Positions 1-12,058 of a DNA stretch of 64,000 nt are shown in pieces (position 1 is the stretch's first letter; each line of letters starts with the position of its first letter). Position numbers and translations under genes: made by a program. Under the pieces are notes generated by a model. It had not been told where the DNA came from and did not search any database. It saw nothing but the letters and a program-made list of their open reading frames with translations. The DNA is taken from contig NC_135071.1 in NCBI RefSeq assembly GCF_051401765.1, positions 6,302,961-6,366,960 of the forward strand, written 5' to 3'. This DNA is from Calliopsis andreniformis. Lineage: Eukaryota > Arthropoda > Insecta > Hymenoptera > Andrenidae.

Positions 1-1620
1 ATTTATTTCAGAGTTTAAGTTATATTTGAATAGAAGATTTAGTTTTTTCTTACTGATCGAGGTAAAGTAGACAGAAGAAGCATAGAAGAGAAAGTGTCGG
101 TGAATTAACGATTGCAAGGACTAGCTTGGGTCAAAGCAAGCCGCTAAGCCATGGAATCGTCATTATCGCTCTCAGGAGTGGTGACGCTGATAGATGCCAC
201 CTCTAAATGATGATGGATGGCTCGTATAACTGTTGCAACACATGGCTACCCGATGAGCTTCATATCTTGATTTACTGCCTGTCCCTTTGCCATTTCGCAA
301 TTCCACGCATACTCAAGTATGCCAACTGCCATTATGGCTGGATCTTTCTTAATTTTACTCAGTGAGACGTGAAATACGTGCTGTCATGAACTGTTGGAGA
401 AAACACTTCAAGACTATAAATGTATGTTTCAATTAACTAGGTTTTTAGCAAATACGGTGAAGAATGGTTGGTTGTTAATTACATAGCACTATATTCTTAA
501 TCAGTTATTGGAGAATACACTTTAAGTAACATGGATAGTGAGTATTCAAGTATTTGAGTAAAAGATTTGTTTGAAACTTTTTTATTTGTACTTTTGGGAA
601 GTTATTTCTCAAAATGTATAGTGTTTTTTAGTGCAAAAGTGTATTTTTATGTTCAAAAACTTTTGTTTTATTAATGCCAATATTCTATGATAAACATTAT
701 TCATGAAAATATTAATTTTATAGAAATATAAAATGTATCATCTGGTTAATCTCTATATCACTAATATACTTTTGTTCAGAAAATAGTAACTATTAAGTAA
801 CTTTTTACTTCATGGACTACTATTCTTTAATTAATCTATATTATCTTATTTATCTATCCCAATATATTACCTTGTAGTAAAGAGAAGTACCTAAAAATTA
901 TAAACTGTGTTTCAATTTATATTCATTTGCTTTCACTATCAGTTATTTTAACAAATAAGTATTTGTAACACTAAAGAACTAAATACTATTTATTTTTAAA
1001 GCTTTCAAAATTGTATTCGTATATACATAATACAAACTAAAACAATCAATACCAGTTAAAGATATTACGAAAACATTTTTCTTCGTTTCATAACTAAATA
1101 ATTTCTAATCGCTCTAAATTTTATTTTTTCTATTAGTAAATTTTCTGTTATTGTTGTTTTTTAAGTCATCGCTTGTTATTAATAAGCCATCAATAATCAA
1201 ATCGATATCTTACTTATCGTTTTAGTATCAAACATCTGTGATTGTAATCTTATATGAGGAAGTGATTTATATCGTCTTATATAAATCAATCGGAGCAAGT
1301 CACGTGACAAGTTTAATCTCATTAAGGCAAACGCAATGCCACTAATCATAAGAATTTTTGATACCTAAAACAACCAATAAATAAACCCATCTTTCACGAA
1401 ATAGTGATTAATGTTCCCTTACGTAATGGAAGTTTGTGGTAATCGTTACCATGAATCATAACCTCGACGCAAGTGCTGTCTGCGTGGAATTACCATAACA
1501 CAACGAAACAGCGAATAAAGAGGTAGAAAAAAAATAACATATCAACAAATCGAACCCTCTTAATACTGATAAGAAAACTGTTTTTCTCCTACATTATATG
1601 TAATTAGCAAATAAAACAAC
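1..1620. other. AT-rich non-coding DNA
   Basis: No recognisable gene is seen. Two segments are less AT-rich and less repetitive than the rest. One lies at about 100-400. The other, at about 1180-1500, carries several homeodomain-like cores (TGATTAAT, TAATCAT, ATCAATAATC). Such texture is typical of insect regulatory DNA, but function is not shown by the sequence alone. The remainder (400-1130) is simple AT-rich spacer. Confidence 0.5.
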
Positions 1621-1631
1621 ACTACGTAAAG

Positions 1632-2240
1632 TGTTGTTCAGATTAGTCAAATTACTTGAGTTCAAGTGGTTTGAATGCAAGCAATTTGGGGGCAATTTAA
1701 CCAATGTTAACGTGTTGTTTTAGGTGATTTGAAATATCCCCTCAAGTTTGTATTTTGTCTTTTAGGTATGTTCAGATTAGTCAAGTTACTTGAATACAAG
1801 TGATTCTGGACAATATGATCAATACGAACGTGTTATGTTCCTTGATTTGAAATATCCTTTCAAGTTTCAATTGAAGTTGACGTCTTTTCAACTTTCCTTG
1901 CCTTGAAGTACACATTGATTAATATATGCTATGATGTCTATTAGTGTATGTATACTGTACTATACAGGGCACATTCCAAGCAAATCGACGAATATGTGAA
2001 CGTCAAGGAAGCTGTCAAAGGTGCATGTCTTGTTTGAAAAATACATAACCAAATAACTAGGATGCAACACTTCCTTTTATGCCATTTTTATTATTTTTGT
2101 CTGACACTTAAATTCAAGTTGCTTTTGGATTCGAACCACTTGAATCCATGTAACTTGACTCGTGTGTACACGAACTTGACATCGTGCTACTTGAATATAA
2201 GTGACTTGAATTCAAGTAACTTTACTAATCTGAACAAGGC
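1632..2240 (+). mobile_element. Fold-back (long inverted repeat) element, copy 1
   Basis: Both ends carry the same sequence in opposite orientation. The left arm contains TGTTCAGATTAGTCAA and the right arm, reverse-complemented, begins GCCTTGTTCAGATTAGT. The arms are rich in the self-complementary motif TCAAGTTACTTGAATTCAAG. The left arm is itself duplicated in tandem, with sub-arms starting near 1632 and 1764. The interior at about 1975-2060 matches, in opposite orientation, the interior of a second copy at 12167-12638. A short open frame of 69 codons at 2062-2271 lies in the element and is not considered a gene. The superfamily is not recognised. Long inverted repeats and absence of coding capacity suggest a non-autonomous DNA transposon. 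Confidence 0.75.
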
Positions 2241-2889
2241 TCAAGATACAAAGAAAAAAAAACAAATATGATGAACGAAATGCTGCTTCGTGTTGATAAA
2301 AGATAATGACGCTGCAGTGCATACAGAATTATACAGATAACAGGTTATTTAGTCTTTACACTATTACCTATGATGTATCCGCACAGTTGTACATATCTGT
2401 GTGATAGAGAAACTGACAATGAGTGCGATTTCGTAAATGACCATCATTACAGCAGCGCGGCTGTTATGAGAAACATCATGCATTATCGGAGGTTACTTTT
2501 GTGAATTTCGGGGAAAGGTGAAAACGCGAAAGCTGGTAAGTGTAACCAGTAACAAACGAGATTTTTTAGCCGAAAGGCGTTAAAGAATCGACCTGATTCG
2601 TGCATAGTGTGCAAATGGCCCCTTCGTCGCTTTTGATTCGAGACATCGTTCATCACTCCTATGTACAAGCTTCCATGATGCTTGACAGCGAACGATGAGA
2701 TGACTGAGCCAAATTCATGGACTGCTCCTGCTCGCGTGGTTAAATTAACAGTTCATTATTGTAGTAGCCACTCGAGAAGGACATGTTCATGAATGGGACT
2801 TCTTTGGCCACTCCACCTTGGCACGCTTCTGGTTTCAGGGAAGAATGTTCTTCGACGTTTGGCTACTGTCGGAAAGTATGATCGTGTTT
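2241..2889. other. Non-coding spacer with a GC-richer segment
   Basis: The stretch at about 2470-2760 has higher GC content and no low-complexity runs, which stands out from its AT-rich flanks. Open frames across it are short and match nothing I recognise. It may be a small regulatory island. Nothing else is seen. Confidence 0.35.
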
Positions 2890-3180
2890 ATCACAGTATC
2901 ATTTTACCTAGTTCTCAAATATTTAAATCAAACATTTTTCATTTTCAAATTCAACTACCAGATTCTTACATTGTCAAATTTTCATATCCTCAAATTCACA
3001 GGTCTTCGAATTCTTCAAAGTTCATTATTATGAATTTTTTTAATTTTCTGGTTTACAAATTTTCAAATTCTAAAATTGTCAAATCATTAAGTTTACAAAT
3101 TTTAAAAATTAATAAACTCCCCAATTTTCAAACTATTGAATTATCAAGACATTAATTCGCAATTTCTCAAATTTACAAAT
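2890..3180 (+). repeat. Degenerate AATTTTCAAA tract, C-rich strand up
   Basis: The sequence is a run of imperfect units such as CAAATTTTCAAATT and TTCTCAAATTTACAAAT, with C frequent and G scarce on the plus strand. It is one of many similar tracts in this window. A 120-codon open frame at 2793-3155 runs through it, but its product is low-complexity (F, S, I, K, N rich) and is best explained by the tract having few stop codons in that frame. Confidence 0.6.
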
Positions 3181-3639
3181 GCCCAAATTTTGTGTAGTAG
3201 ATCCCAGAACCACATTTTAGACGTTAGACTGTAGACTCTAGAATATAAAATTTAAAACATTATCGCTCCTTTAAGTCATAAATGACGTTTGCTATTATAT
3301 TCCTACAGATCGTGCTGTATTTAATACCTACGTCTTAACAAATTAGCTACGACTGTGTATTAGTCTTAGATCCTCACTTATTCCCTATTTTCGATTGGTA
3401 TCTATCATTTTGTTTTTCAGTAGGGCCATCAAGGATCATTTTTATAGCATTGACAAGTGTCAAATCTCCATGACGATTTAGAAAAACGTGTTTCGCACAG
3501 AAAAACTGGCCGAAAATTCGAGTTCATTCAACTGAAATTCGAAACAGACTAAATAGCATTTTACACTGCCTTGTAACATTGCGCGGGCCCATACAATGTT
3601 AAATCATTATAAAAATCCCTTAGATTGGTAAAGAAATAC

Positions 3640-4594
3640 AGAAAAAAGGAATCAATGTACTTCATCGAGTTATTGAGAGAAATGTACTTATGCCCTTCAA
3701 AATGCCCCCAAATCAATTAACTCCGCAGCTCCAATAATTTCGAAGAAACCAGTGTGTAAAGTTGGTGAAAACAAGAACTAAAATGGTACTTTTGATAAAA
3801 AACGGAAATTACGGACACGTTTGCGTCCAGGATACGACAACAGCTAAAGAAGTTTGGAAAAAGTATTTAAAGGGATAACGTGCAAAATAAAGTTACTGAA
3901 GATACTGACAATTACGACACATATATGTTAAAAGAATGAAAATTTGAAATGACACGATAGCGGCTTTGTTACTTCTGAGTTTACTTGAAGAATAGAAACC
4001 TATGATAATAAAACTCAAAAGTTCTAAAACAACAATCACAGGCGAGATAATGAATCTTTTACAAGACGTGAATTCCATAGGTGCACTGAAAACGAAATAA
4101 AAAGTGAACAATATTCAGCACTTTATACTAAAACTAATACCAATAAGTATGTGTTGAGTACCCACAGCGCAAAGATACAACGTTTTGTTTTGTTTGCTAC
4201 CAAACGTGATGCATAGCTGTAAAATACAGATTTAATAAAAAGAAGAAAACCAATACTAAACAAACAACAGATAAAGTGTTTATTACCCGTCAGGAAATGG
4301 ATTATGCAGAGAAACTTGGTATTTGAATTTTTATCCTAAAAAAAATACACCAGACAAATGTGACATTAAAGTAACAACTGCAAATAATGACAGGTTAAGT
4401 GCTGAATCGAAGTGATTGATGGGAGCCTTGCAGTTAAGGATAACGAAAAATTAAAATTAAAATTGGAGATGTCTTGTATATATTTTCCAAAGGTAACAGC
4501 AAACTTAGATAATAAAATAGATCGAAAAAGGTTCAGAGAAACTTTTGATAACAAAATATGCACAATTAAAAATGAATACGAATCTTAGGATTTA
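3640..4594 (+). pseudogene. Copia-type retrotransposon Gag/pre-integrase remnant
   Basis: A frame at about 3771-3879 reads through VCVQDTTTAKEVWKKYLKG. This matches the well-known Copia-family Gag pattern in which a 'QD-x-TTAKE-x-W' segment follows a short hydrophobic run (MVLLI here). Further on, at about 4350-4590, frames carry DIKVTTANND and, after a frameshift near 4478, a stretch ending RETFDNKICTIKNEYES. That resembles the region after the Copia protease, where a 'VLYVP..' segment leads to the GAG pre-integrase domain. Several stops and frameshifts break the reading frame, so this is a dead copy. No flanking long terminal repeats were found. The same element seems to resume after 5028. 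Family assignment rests on motif memory and not on a search. Confidence 0.55.
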
Positions 4595-4759
4595 AAGCAA
4601 TTTAAATAAAGAAAAAAATTTTAAGAAAAATAACGTGTAGTATTAGGAATACTCTACATATTATACGTTTTGATCTTTGTGATGTAATGTTTTGCAAAGT
4701 AATAAGATGTACTTATTATTTTATAACATTTCTTAATAATAGATGAAATTTAATATTGT

Positions 4760-5027
4760 AGGTGCCCTATCAACTCTTCAACCACAGCTCAAATGTCATC
4801 TCGATTGCCATTTCTTATGTATCACTCCATATCCAAAGTGCATATAGGCTATGCCACTGATGAATCATCTTGGAGGCAAAAGATTTTGAACGGATGCAGC
4901 CGTGCAATTTGCTGTCCAAAAATCATTTGAGCAGCAAGAGCCGAATTTTTACCAGGAAGGAATTCTCAAACTCGTATCACGATGGGACAAATGCGTAAAT
5001 CTTCTTGGAGATTATGTAAAAAAGTAG
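4760..5027 (+). pseudogene. Mariner transposase C-terminal fragment
   Basis: The frame ending at the stop codon at 5025-5027 reads SFEQQEPNFYQEGILKLVSR and then WDKCVNLLGDYVKK. This is the classic carboxy end of mariner (DD34D) transposases, in which a 'FY..GI.KLV.RW.KC....GDYVEK' segment precedes the stop. Upstream, a broken frame carries NHLGGKRF and then a stop, matching the preceding part of the same protein. The catalytic domain upstream is not readable, so only roughly the last 60-70 residues are preserved. It lies between two parts of a Copia remnant, which suggests a nested insertion followed by decay. No mariner terminal inverted repeats could be identified. Confidence 0.7.
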
Positions 5028-5039
5028 CACTGAGTATAA

Positions 5040-5408
5040 TCATGAACAGAGATGTAATTGTTTTGAATGGGCAAAATCAAATGAAAACAAAAACATACAA
5101 AACTCTTAGAAGAAAAGATCTCATACAAACTGGTAGATTCAGATACAGAATCAGGAGGCGATGAAGCACTGGAAGTCATATTGTAAGAAGAAAATACAGG
5201 ACCTAATAAGAAACTTGATAATGAAAGTCGACACGTACAAATTTCAAAAATGGAAGGAAGTACGAGTAATCAAGAAGTATCGCACCAAAGGGAGTTCAAG
5301 GCAACGAACGAAGAAGGAGGAATCCCCACTGAACAACTTTCAAGAAAACATACCAGATTGCAGAAATTAATTGTAAAAGAAGACTATGTCAGATATTCTA
5401 CTGCATAA
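5040..5408 (+). pseudogene. Copia polyprotein remnant between integrase and reverse transcriptase
   Basis: A frame from 5109 to the stop at 5406-5408 has only one internal stop (near 5187). It encodes an acidic, serine/threonine-rich stretch followed by the basic segment RKHTRLQKLIVKEDYVRYST. In Copia-family polyproteins an acidic linker followed by an arginine-rich 'R.S.R.....DYV' segment separates integrase from reverse transcriptase, and the order here fits. Upstream, IIMNRDVIVLN resembles the 'I.SRDV.F' segment at the end of the integrase region. I infer that this is the continuation of the Copia copy whose Gag part lies at 3640-4594. Other explanations remain possible because no reverse transcriptase motif follows. 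Confidence 0.45.
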
Positions 5409-5816
5409 CTGTCGACAAAGGAACCCAGAAATCCAAAGTCAAAAAGCATTAAAGAGAAAACATAAACAAGAGAACATCTACACAATGTATAATGATTAAC
5501 AAGTATAATGCGTCAAAACAAACAAGACTTGAGAATATATCAAAAAACCAAAAGATACCAAAAGAAAATAAGTGTTTCGATTAAAGTAATGAAATAATAG
5601 AGTTACAAAGTACAAAGTAAGTTTGCTAGTAAAGGGTCTTACATAAATTAAAGCAGTTGATTATAATAAGACATATTGACTAGAAGTGAAATACAGCTGA
5701 ACCAGGTACCTTTTGTCGATAGCAGTAAAGAAAAGTTAATGGTACACCAAGTAGAAATCTACAGCTTATCTAACTAACGAATTCGTGACAAATATATAGG
5801 GCGTTCGACAACTGTC
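5409..5816. other. AT-rich spacer
   Basis: A-rich on the plus strand with no motif recognised. It may be further decayed retrotransposon sequence, since it continues directly from the Copia remnant. Confidence 0.35.
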
Positions 5817-6535
5817 AAAATTAGGCAAAAATACGAGTTTATGGCCTGTAACTGTTCGTCCTTATATAAGGAGATTTTGAGGTGAGAATGGGTTCAGTCG
5901 AAAGAAAAAAGTTCAACGCAGTGCAGAGTCGACTGTACTGCGTTGAATATCTTCTCGATAAACCCTTTTCCAGCTCGAAATTTTCTCATATAAGGACGAA
6001 AAATTACAGAACGTAAACCCATGCCACAGTATTACTTTTAATTGAGTTATCGATAAAACAGAATACAAAATATGACAAATTTAGTTAGGCTTTTGCAAAC
6101 CAACCGGCGTCTAATTTGGAGGGTTGCTGATATGGAATCGGAATCTGTGACACCCAAATTGGCGATGTGTGTTATTGAAAATTTCCCTTTCACTATACGC
6201 ACCACCGCAAGAATTGCATGTACATAAGCTTGGCGCTTCGAGTCACTTCGGACAGCTTCGGAAAGTCAAAAGAGAAGGCGACTGTAAAGCGAACCTTACT
6301 CTCTCGCTCTTGAAACTGAAACGCTGTCGAAGTCACGGGTAAGCCACACGAGCCATGCGCGATCTTCTCGATTGTCCAAATATTTTCACTTTCCAATTGA
6401 CAGTTAGAAGAGGGACTCTTCGGTATGATCCTCAGAGGGTTGTATGAAATTTTGAGGGATGAATCTAGAAATTAAACGATGACTTTTTGGAGAAGACCTT
6501 GTGCCAATGCGTACTTCTTATTAACAATTAAAACC
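5817..6535 (+). mobile_element. Dispersed repeat R1, copy A
   Basis: This block recurs in the window as a partial direct copy (54347-55070) and a full inverted copy (55988-56818). Shared landmarks in order are TTAGGCAAAAATA at the start, a long palindrome, ATCGATAAAACA, GGAATCGGAATCTGTG, CTTACTCTCTCGCTCTTGAA, TTGTCCAAATATTTTCA, GTATGAAATTTTGAGGGATG and a 3' end TTAACAATTAAAA. The order and spacing agree between copies apart from insertions and deletions. A 67-codon minus-strand frame at 6193-6396 is present in copies A and C but carries no known motif. The element has no recognised coding capacity or terminal inverted repeats, and I do not recognise the family. Confidence 0.75.
5836..6024. 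repeat. Long palindrome inside repeat R1
   Basis: Two arms of about 90 bp face each other across a short centre near GAGTCGAC (about 5923-5930). Matching landmarks are CGTCCTTATATAAGGAGATT in the left arm against CTCATATAAGGACG in the right, and GTTCAACGCAGTGCA against TGTACTGCGTTGAA. The inverted copy of R1 has the same arms with about 115 bp of extra sequence at the centre. Copy A therefore probably lost the loop. Confidence 0.8.
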
Positions 6536-7288
6536 AATTTACTTTATTTCTACTACTTTAATTATTCTTTATTCTTAATACTTTATTAATGATTTCATGC
6601 CTTTTTGTGACACTGAATAAAGGTTTGATTATTATTAGTCAAGCTGATTTTAACCTAAAAAAGAAATGCTATACATATTTTTGAATTAAAGCAGCTTATT
6701 TAGTAATGTAAGGAATAGTTTAATTTGATTCATGAAGTTTCGTAATATATTCTTGAATGAGAAAAAGACCCAATGTTGCTAGTCATTAAAAGAACAGGAA
6801 TTGAAGAGTTTCAAAGTACGCAATTGTCAATAACTTACTAATTTCATAAACCGGTGCAAAATAAATACATTTTTCTTTTCCTTACGTGTAAATGGATTAA
6901 GCGTTGATTTATGTTAAAGTAATACATGCGTAGAAACATTGAAAGTATACGACTAGTTTACAATGGAAAAGTGATTATTATTTCCATGAAAGTAATACAT
7001 AATTTGTTTAATATTATTATTCTCTTTAAGCCTGTACACAAGTAGAAAGGAGAACGACTTTACCGGGTTCCGCACAGAATAATTAATATCATCAGTATCG
7101 AAAATTATTGACGACATTATTGACCGTTTACAGTCGATATTAAAGAAATATAGTTTGTATATTGATGAAAGTTTGATTTTTAAGAACGAAACATCGAGTA
7201 AATACTGCATGGTAATCTGCCGCGCCAGGTTTACCTCGCATAAAGTACCTGACAGACATCTGGGCATGCAAACGTGCGAACATCTAAT
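6536..7288. other. AT-rich spacer
   Basis: No gene, repeat or regulatory motif was recognised. A 150-codon open frame on the minus strand (6953-7405) crosses this interval and overlaps the direct repeat that follows. Its product matches nothing I know, and its length is close to what chance gives in DNA this AT-rich. Confidence 0.35.
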
Positions 7289-7545
7289 CCTAGAAGAAAA
7301 TCTTGAAAATAAAATGTTGAAAGTGACACCTTTCTGAATCCCATCACGAGATCTCAGCAATTGATGCACCGATTTTGATGAAACTAGGCACAATTGAAAA
7401 ACCATACGAACATTATATTAAGATAATACCATTGAATTTTAGAACGGAATTACCAACCAAATGATATTCACGATTAAAGTTATTCATGTGCAAATCTCCA
7501 GTAGATATGTACGATCTTGCCAGCTATACTTTGCATATAGTAGTA
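7289..7545 (+). repeat. Direct repeat, copy 1 (pair with 7984-8240)
   Basis: Shared landmarks with the second copy are GAAGAAAATCTTGAAAA, GAGATCTCAGCAA, GATGCACCGATTTTGATGA, ATAATACCATTGAATTTT and CACGATTAAA, in the same order and spacing. By eye the two are roughly three-quarters identical. The TGATTTTGATGAAACTTGG core also appears near 61440-61465. The copies could be tandem insertions of one repeat family or diverged terminal repeats of one element. Confidence 0.7.
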
Positions 7546-7983
7546 GCCAGTGAAATTGCACTAGCTTACAGGTGCCGATGCTTTGGTTTGGTCTGTGTTA
7601 TTAGCTTTTAAAGACCGAGTTCCCCCGTTTTATTTAAAATTTTGGTATTTATAGCAATTTAGATGAATATGAAAGTACTTATATTGTTATGAAAATTTAA
7701 AGTAAAAAAGCAGAGGAATTCGATCCTTAATAACTAATGACACAGATGATTACTTCTCATGTAATAATTAAATTAAATGCGACGGTACTTGTAAGGTGGT
7801 GTAATTCGAATGACCATTACAATATCCCTACTTAACGTCACGACAGTACGTGCTCCGACAGAATGAGCCAGTGATCTACCATGCCGGATATCTCTCCCAT
7901 GTCGTACCGAATACCCCTTCCATAATGTATGATCGCGCCTGCGCTTTTACACGACGGATATCCGGACATCCATACGTACTATG

Positions 7984-8240
7984 GAGAAGAAAATCTTGAA
8001 AAATGATGATAAAAGTTACTTTTCACAATCGCATCATGAGATCTCAGCAACAGATGCACCGATTTTGATGAGATTAGGGTTAATTGAAAGATCGTACCTA
8101 CATTATATTGCGATAATACCATTGAATTTTAAATCCGAGTTACCCGATCCAATGATATACACGATTAAAACTTTTCATACGCAAAACTCCAAATAATGTA
8201 GACGGTAGTGTTGGCTACGCTCCGCGTATACTTGACGTCG
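7984..8240 (+). repeat. Direct repeat, copy 2
   Basis: Same orientation as the first copy and about 440 bp further on. The intervening DNA (7546-7983) is moderately GC-rich at 7840-7980 and holds no recognised gene. A 71-codon open frame at 7981-8196 lies entirely inside this repeat and is not considered a gene. Confidence 0.7.
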
Positions 8241-8384
8241 CGGCACTGCCTTGCCACTTAATTAAGTGCTATATTGTATTCCTTTTGAAAAAAGTAATAA
8301 CTAAATTAAAACCTCGCTATCTTGAATGTCGCGTGTCTAGAGAAACGGAATGACTTAGTGATGATAAGAATGTGTAATTTTACT

Positions 8385-10025
8385 TCGGTTTCGTATACGT
8401 ATTTAACGAAACGTTTAGAAATCAATCTTTACACTACAACCTCTATTCCCTATGAATCTAAATGGTATTAAAAGATAAGGTGCCTACATATGCACTTGTA
8501 AAATAGTGAATGTAACTTGTTTATAATGTCATTGGTGCCACTTCGCCTACAATACAATATCCTGGACAATTTTCCATGCGAATACCCTCATCCTCATCCT
8601 TCACTTTTGCAGGCCTATTAAATTGCAGTATTTGAAAGAAACGTATAAAAAATCAAATTCATTCATTGCTGCCTACAAAATATACAATTCATGCTAATGA
8701 AATAACTATTGATATCACATGTATTATATCTAACAATGTTAGATAGAAAAGTTGCACAAAAATTTAAAAGATCATACTAGTCTTAAAGGGGAAGTAATTG
8801 AAGCAACTTTTGAAGATGGGGTGTTACCCTTGCCTGTCAGAATATGGTCCATGGAATTTTTTAACGCCTAAACTATGACTTAAGTTTTCAAGATGACAGA
8901 ATTTGAAATAATTCCGAAAACAAAAAAAAGAGGCATGAGGAGAGACTTAGGATTCAGAAAGAAGTTAGGAAGCAGGTCTGGGTAACTATTAATAGTCCTA
9001 AGCAAGGCCTTCTATCCAATAATGATAGAAGCTGCCTGGAAATTTTCGGAGTACTGAAATTTAACAGCAATAGTTACCAGTATTAATATAGAAATTATAC
9101 AAAAACTTAAAACAGTATGAAATATACTTTCTTGCGGTTTATCTATAAATGTAGACAAACTCGAAACATGTGTAAAATTTTAAGACAAGAAAATATTATA
9201 CTGCACCATTTATTATTGATTAGTAAATTATCCGAGGAGGCTCAGGTAGCCAAAAATAAACAATATATGTCGAAAGTTAACCGATATTTCGTAGCGAAAA
9301 AGAGACTTCGTTTCATACATACTTCTACTTAAGTACTCGATGCGAGATTCTTCCGAGTCTCCTGATAGGGACTATAGTTATCATAATATGAGAAAATGTT
9401 CCTGAAAAGAGCAACATCAGGACCATACATTCAATTTCTCCTGATCTGTATATTTCGTAATTTCAGAAAATAGGAAAAGAGAGAAATATAATTAAAATAT
9501 ACCCCTAAACAAATGATTGATTTAGTAGATATTTTTATTAATAATATCACATCAAGTTTGTAGAAGAGTAGTTATTATTAGACTAGACTTTTGCTTGTCT
9601 AAAAGTATTTGAAATAAATACTAAATTAATGTATATCGTTATAGACAATAAACTGTGTTTTTACTTCTAGTATCCATCAACTAATTTTTATTACTTTTAC
9701 ATGTATTTCTTTTCTCATTTAACTAATTTTACTTTTTTTAAGTACTGTGGTAAATCTAATTTCGTAATTTTGAAATTCGAAATATTTCGACATGAGTAAT
9801 TAATGAAAAAGCTGAAGTATTAAAAGTTTAATGTACAATTATACGTAAAAAACTCAAAAATATCAAATAAACGGAAGTTATTCAACACCTTCTATTTTAT
9901 AAATAAATATCTGGATATCCTCTTGTTTAATACCATTTAAATTAATAGAAAACAGAGGTTGTAGTGTAGAGATTGATTTCCCGAAAGTTCATCGAAATAT
10001 ATAAAGCAGAAGTGAAGTTACAGAT
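8385..10025. mobile_element. 1.6-kb element bounded by long inverted repeats
   Basis: The left arm (about 8385-8480) and the right arm (about 9920-10025) are inverted copies. Both contain AAATCAATCT, then ACACTACAACCTCT, then TAAATGGTATTAAA, in register over about 55 bp with few mismatches, and weaker similarity extends outward. The interior has no recognisable transposase. It includes short frames only, such as 71 codons at 9117-9332 without known motifs. This looks like a non-autonomous or gutted DNA transposon. Target-site duplications were not resolved. Confidence 0.55.
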
Positions 10026-12058
10026 TTTCGATCGTCGTAGGTGCCTGGTCTAGTCTAGCTAATGCATGCATGCAGTAGAATAAGTCCCCGAATTAGATAC
10101 ATAAAATGCAAGTTCGTTTTTTTCTTTTCGCTATATTGTGGTATTTAAAATTACCCCTTTAAGTTTCTAACATTTGTTGTTATGTCACTAATAGAGATAA
10201 AGGACTCAAATAAGAATAGCAGTATTTGAAAATTGAAAAGAGTAACGTACGGTTCAAAGCAAAGCGGAAGATCTTGGAATTCTCACAAATACTATTATAT
10301 GTATACATAACATGTGACTAAGGAGATCTAAAGTAGATTCCTATACTTGTTATCTGTAAAGAAAGAAAGAAACTTTAAAAATTGTAATCCATGTAGACGA
10401 TTTATTAATATTCTCAAACGGGTAGGAAAATATCGATAAGACTAAAGATATTTAAAAAAAAATGCTTGAAATGAAAGACGTATGTAGTCATGGTGAAAAA
10501 TTGCTTAGGAATGCGGATAAGTTCAAATAGAAAAAATGGAACAAATTGTGTTGATCGAATTAAATATACTATACTATAAATATTCCAGAGAACTTCAGAA
10601 TGCATGGACGTAATCCATTGAATAAACCAATGAATCCTAACGTATAACTTTCAATAGAAATGGAACCAACGACTAACAACAAACGGACTGAAATGTTAAA
10701 AATATGTACCGGTTACAGTTAGAAATTTGTTATGTAGATATAGTTATTCTAGTTAGACATCGCGATCAATATTACTTTCACTCTACATATAAGCCTAGGC
10801 ACACACAATCGACATGCGACAATTTTGTCAGTCTAACTAAAAGCCAATTACAGTCTGAACAATCCTTCTTCCTTTATCTAATGGATAAGAAGACAATCGG
10901 TACATAAAATTCTGTAAGGTCTGTAATGAACATTAAGTTAGATTCACGAAATTATCGGCCGTGTAAGCCTAGACTTTAAGGCATAGGCTAATAAGTCGCT
11001 TTTACGAAAATCCAAGAAAAGCTCATTAGCAAGCGATAAAACTAAAGTATCTTTCGATATCTTATTTGGTATTACATATAAAGATTCATAGTTGATTTCA
11101 AATGCAAACAATAAAGTAACTGAATATTGCAATGTTATTTGGGCGAATGATATAGATTATAACAACTTGGTCTTAGGATATGTCTGTATTTATGTATACA
11201 AAATGGTAGATTTCTTTAAAAACCGAAAAGTAATAAACAATAGCATTATCAACGGTCAAAGCCGAGTGCATATTTAACGTTTTCAAGTTGTTGCCAGAAA
11301 GCTTTACGAGTACAAGAGTTAAATAATACATTGATACGAACAAACACGAATGAAGCAATAAACGTATTTTGTGATAGCCACAGAGTAATATACATAATAT
11401 GAAACGCAATAACAAGTCGAAGAACTAAGTACATGGATGCAAGATATCAGTTTATCCACGACAGTGTAAATAAATAGTATATTGCAACAATTCACACTTC
11501 AACAGAAAAAATGTTATCAGCTGCTCTTACTTAATCATTGAACAAAGAAAACCACAATAAATTTATAAAAAGTGTAGGTATAAACAGATATTAATTCGAA
11601 TTGAGAATTCAAGGAGCTATGTTGAAGAATGGGTAAATGTGTCAGGTCTATCGGAAAGTTTTGTCCGATTTTAAATAAAGATGAAATACCGAAAGCGGAT
11701 AAGTTTTTCAAAGTGGATATACCTATGTAATAAAGGAAGCCGCAGTTCAAACTACGCGCGTGCACAATTAGATGCAAGACTACCACCTATTTTTGTTTTC
11801 CAGTATTATGTATCTGCTATATCCTTATTACATTAAATATAATGCTAGTGCTTTATAGCTATAAAGGCTGCATGAATTGCTTTCATCTTCAGTAATAAAA
11901 AATGAAAAAACATAGTCATGTCAAAGATTTAACGAAATAGAGTGACATAACCTCAAAGTTTCACATGTTAGTAATGACGGGACGAGTACGAATAGTATGT
12001 AGCAATAATTCTCCCTTAGAAAAGATATTTTGAGTTCGCATTGAAGAAGCAACTAAAT
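10026..12058. other. AT-rich non-coding DNA
   Basis: Several frames of 60-83 codons occur on both strands, all AT-driven and without motifs. No repeat family or island was identified. Confidence 0.4.

Noticed and set aside
2885..2910. TATCACAG, the seed of the miR-2/13 family
   Set aside because: The rest of the mature sequence does not match and no convincing precursor hairpin surrounds it.
2793..3155. 120-codon open frame on the plus strand
   Set aside because: Half of it lies in a degenerate AAATTTTCAAA tract, and the product is low-complexity without any motif.
6953..7405. 150-codon open frame on the minus strand, the longest in the window
   Set aside because: It runs from spacer into a dispersed direct repeat, has no recognisable domain, and opposite-strand frames overlap it.
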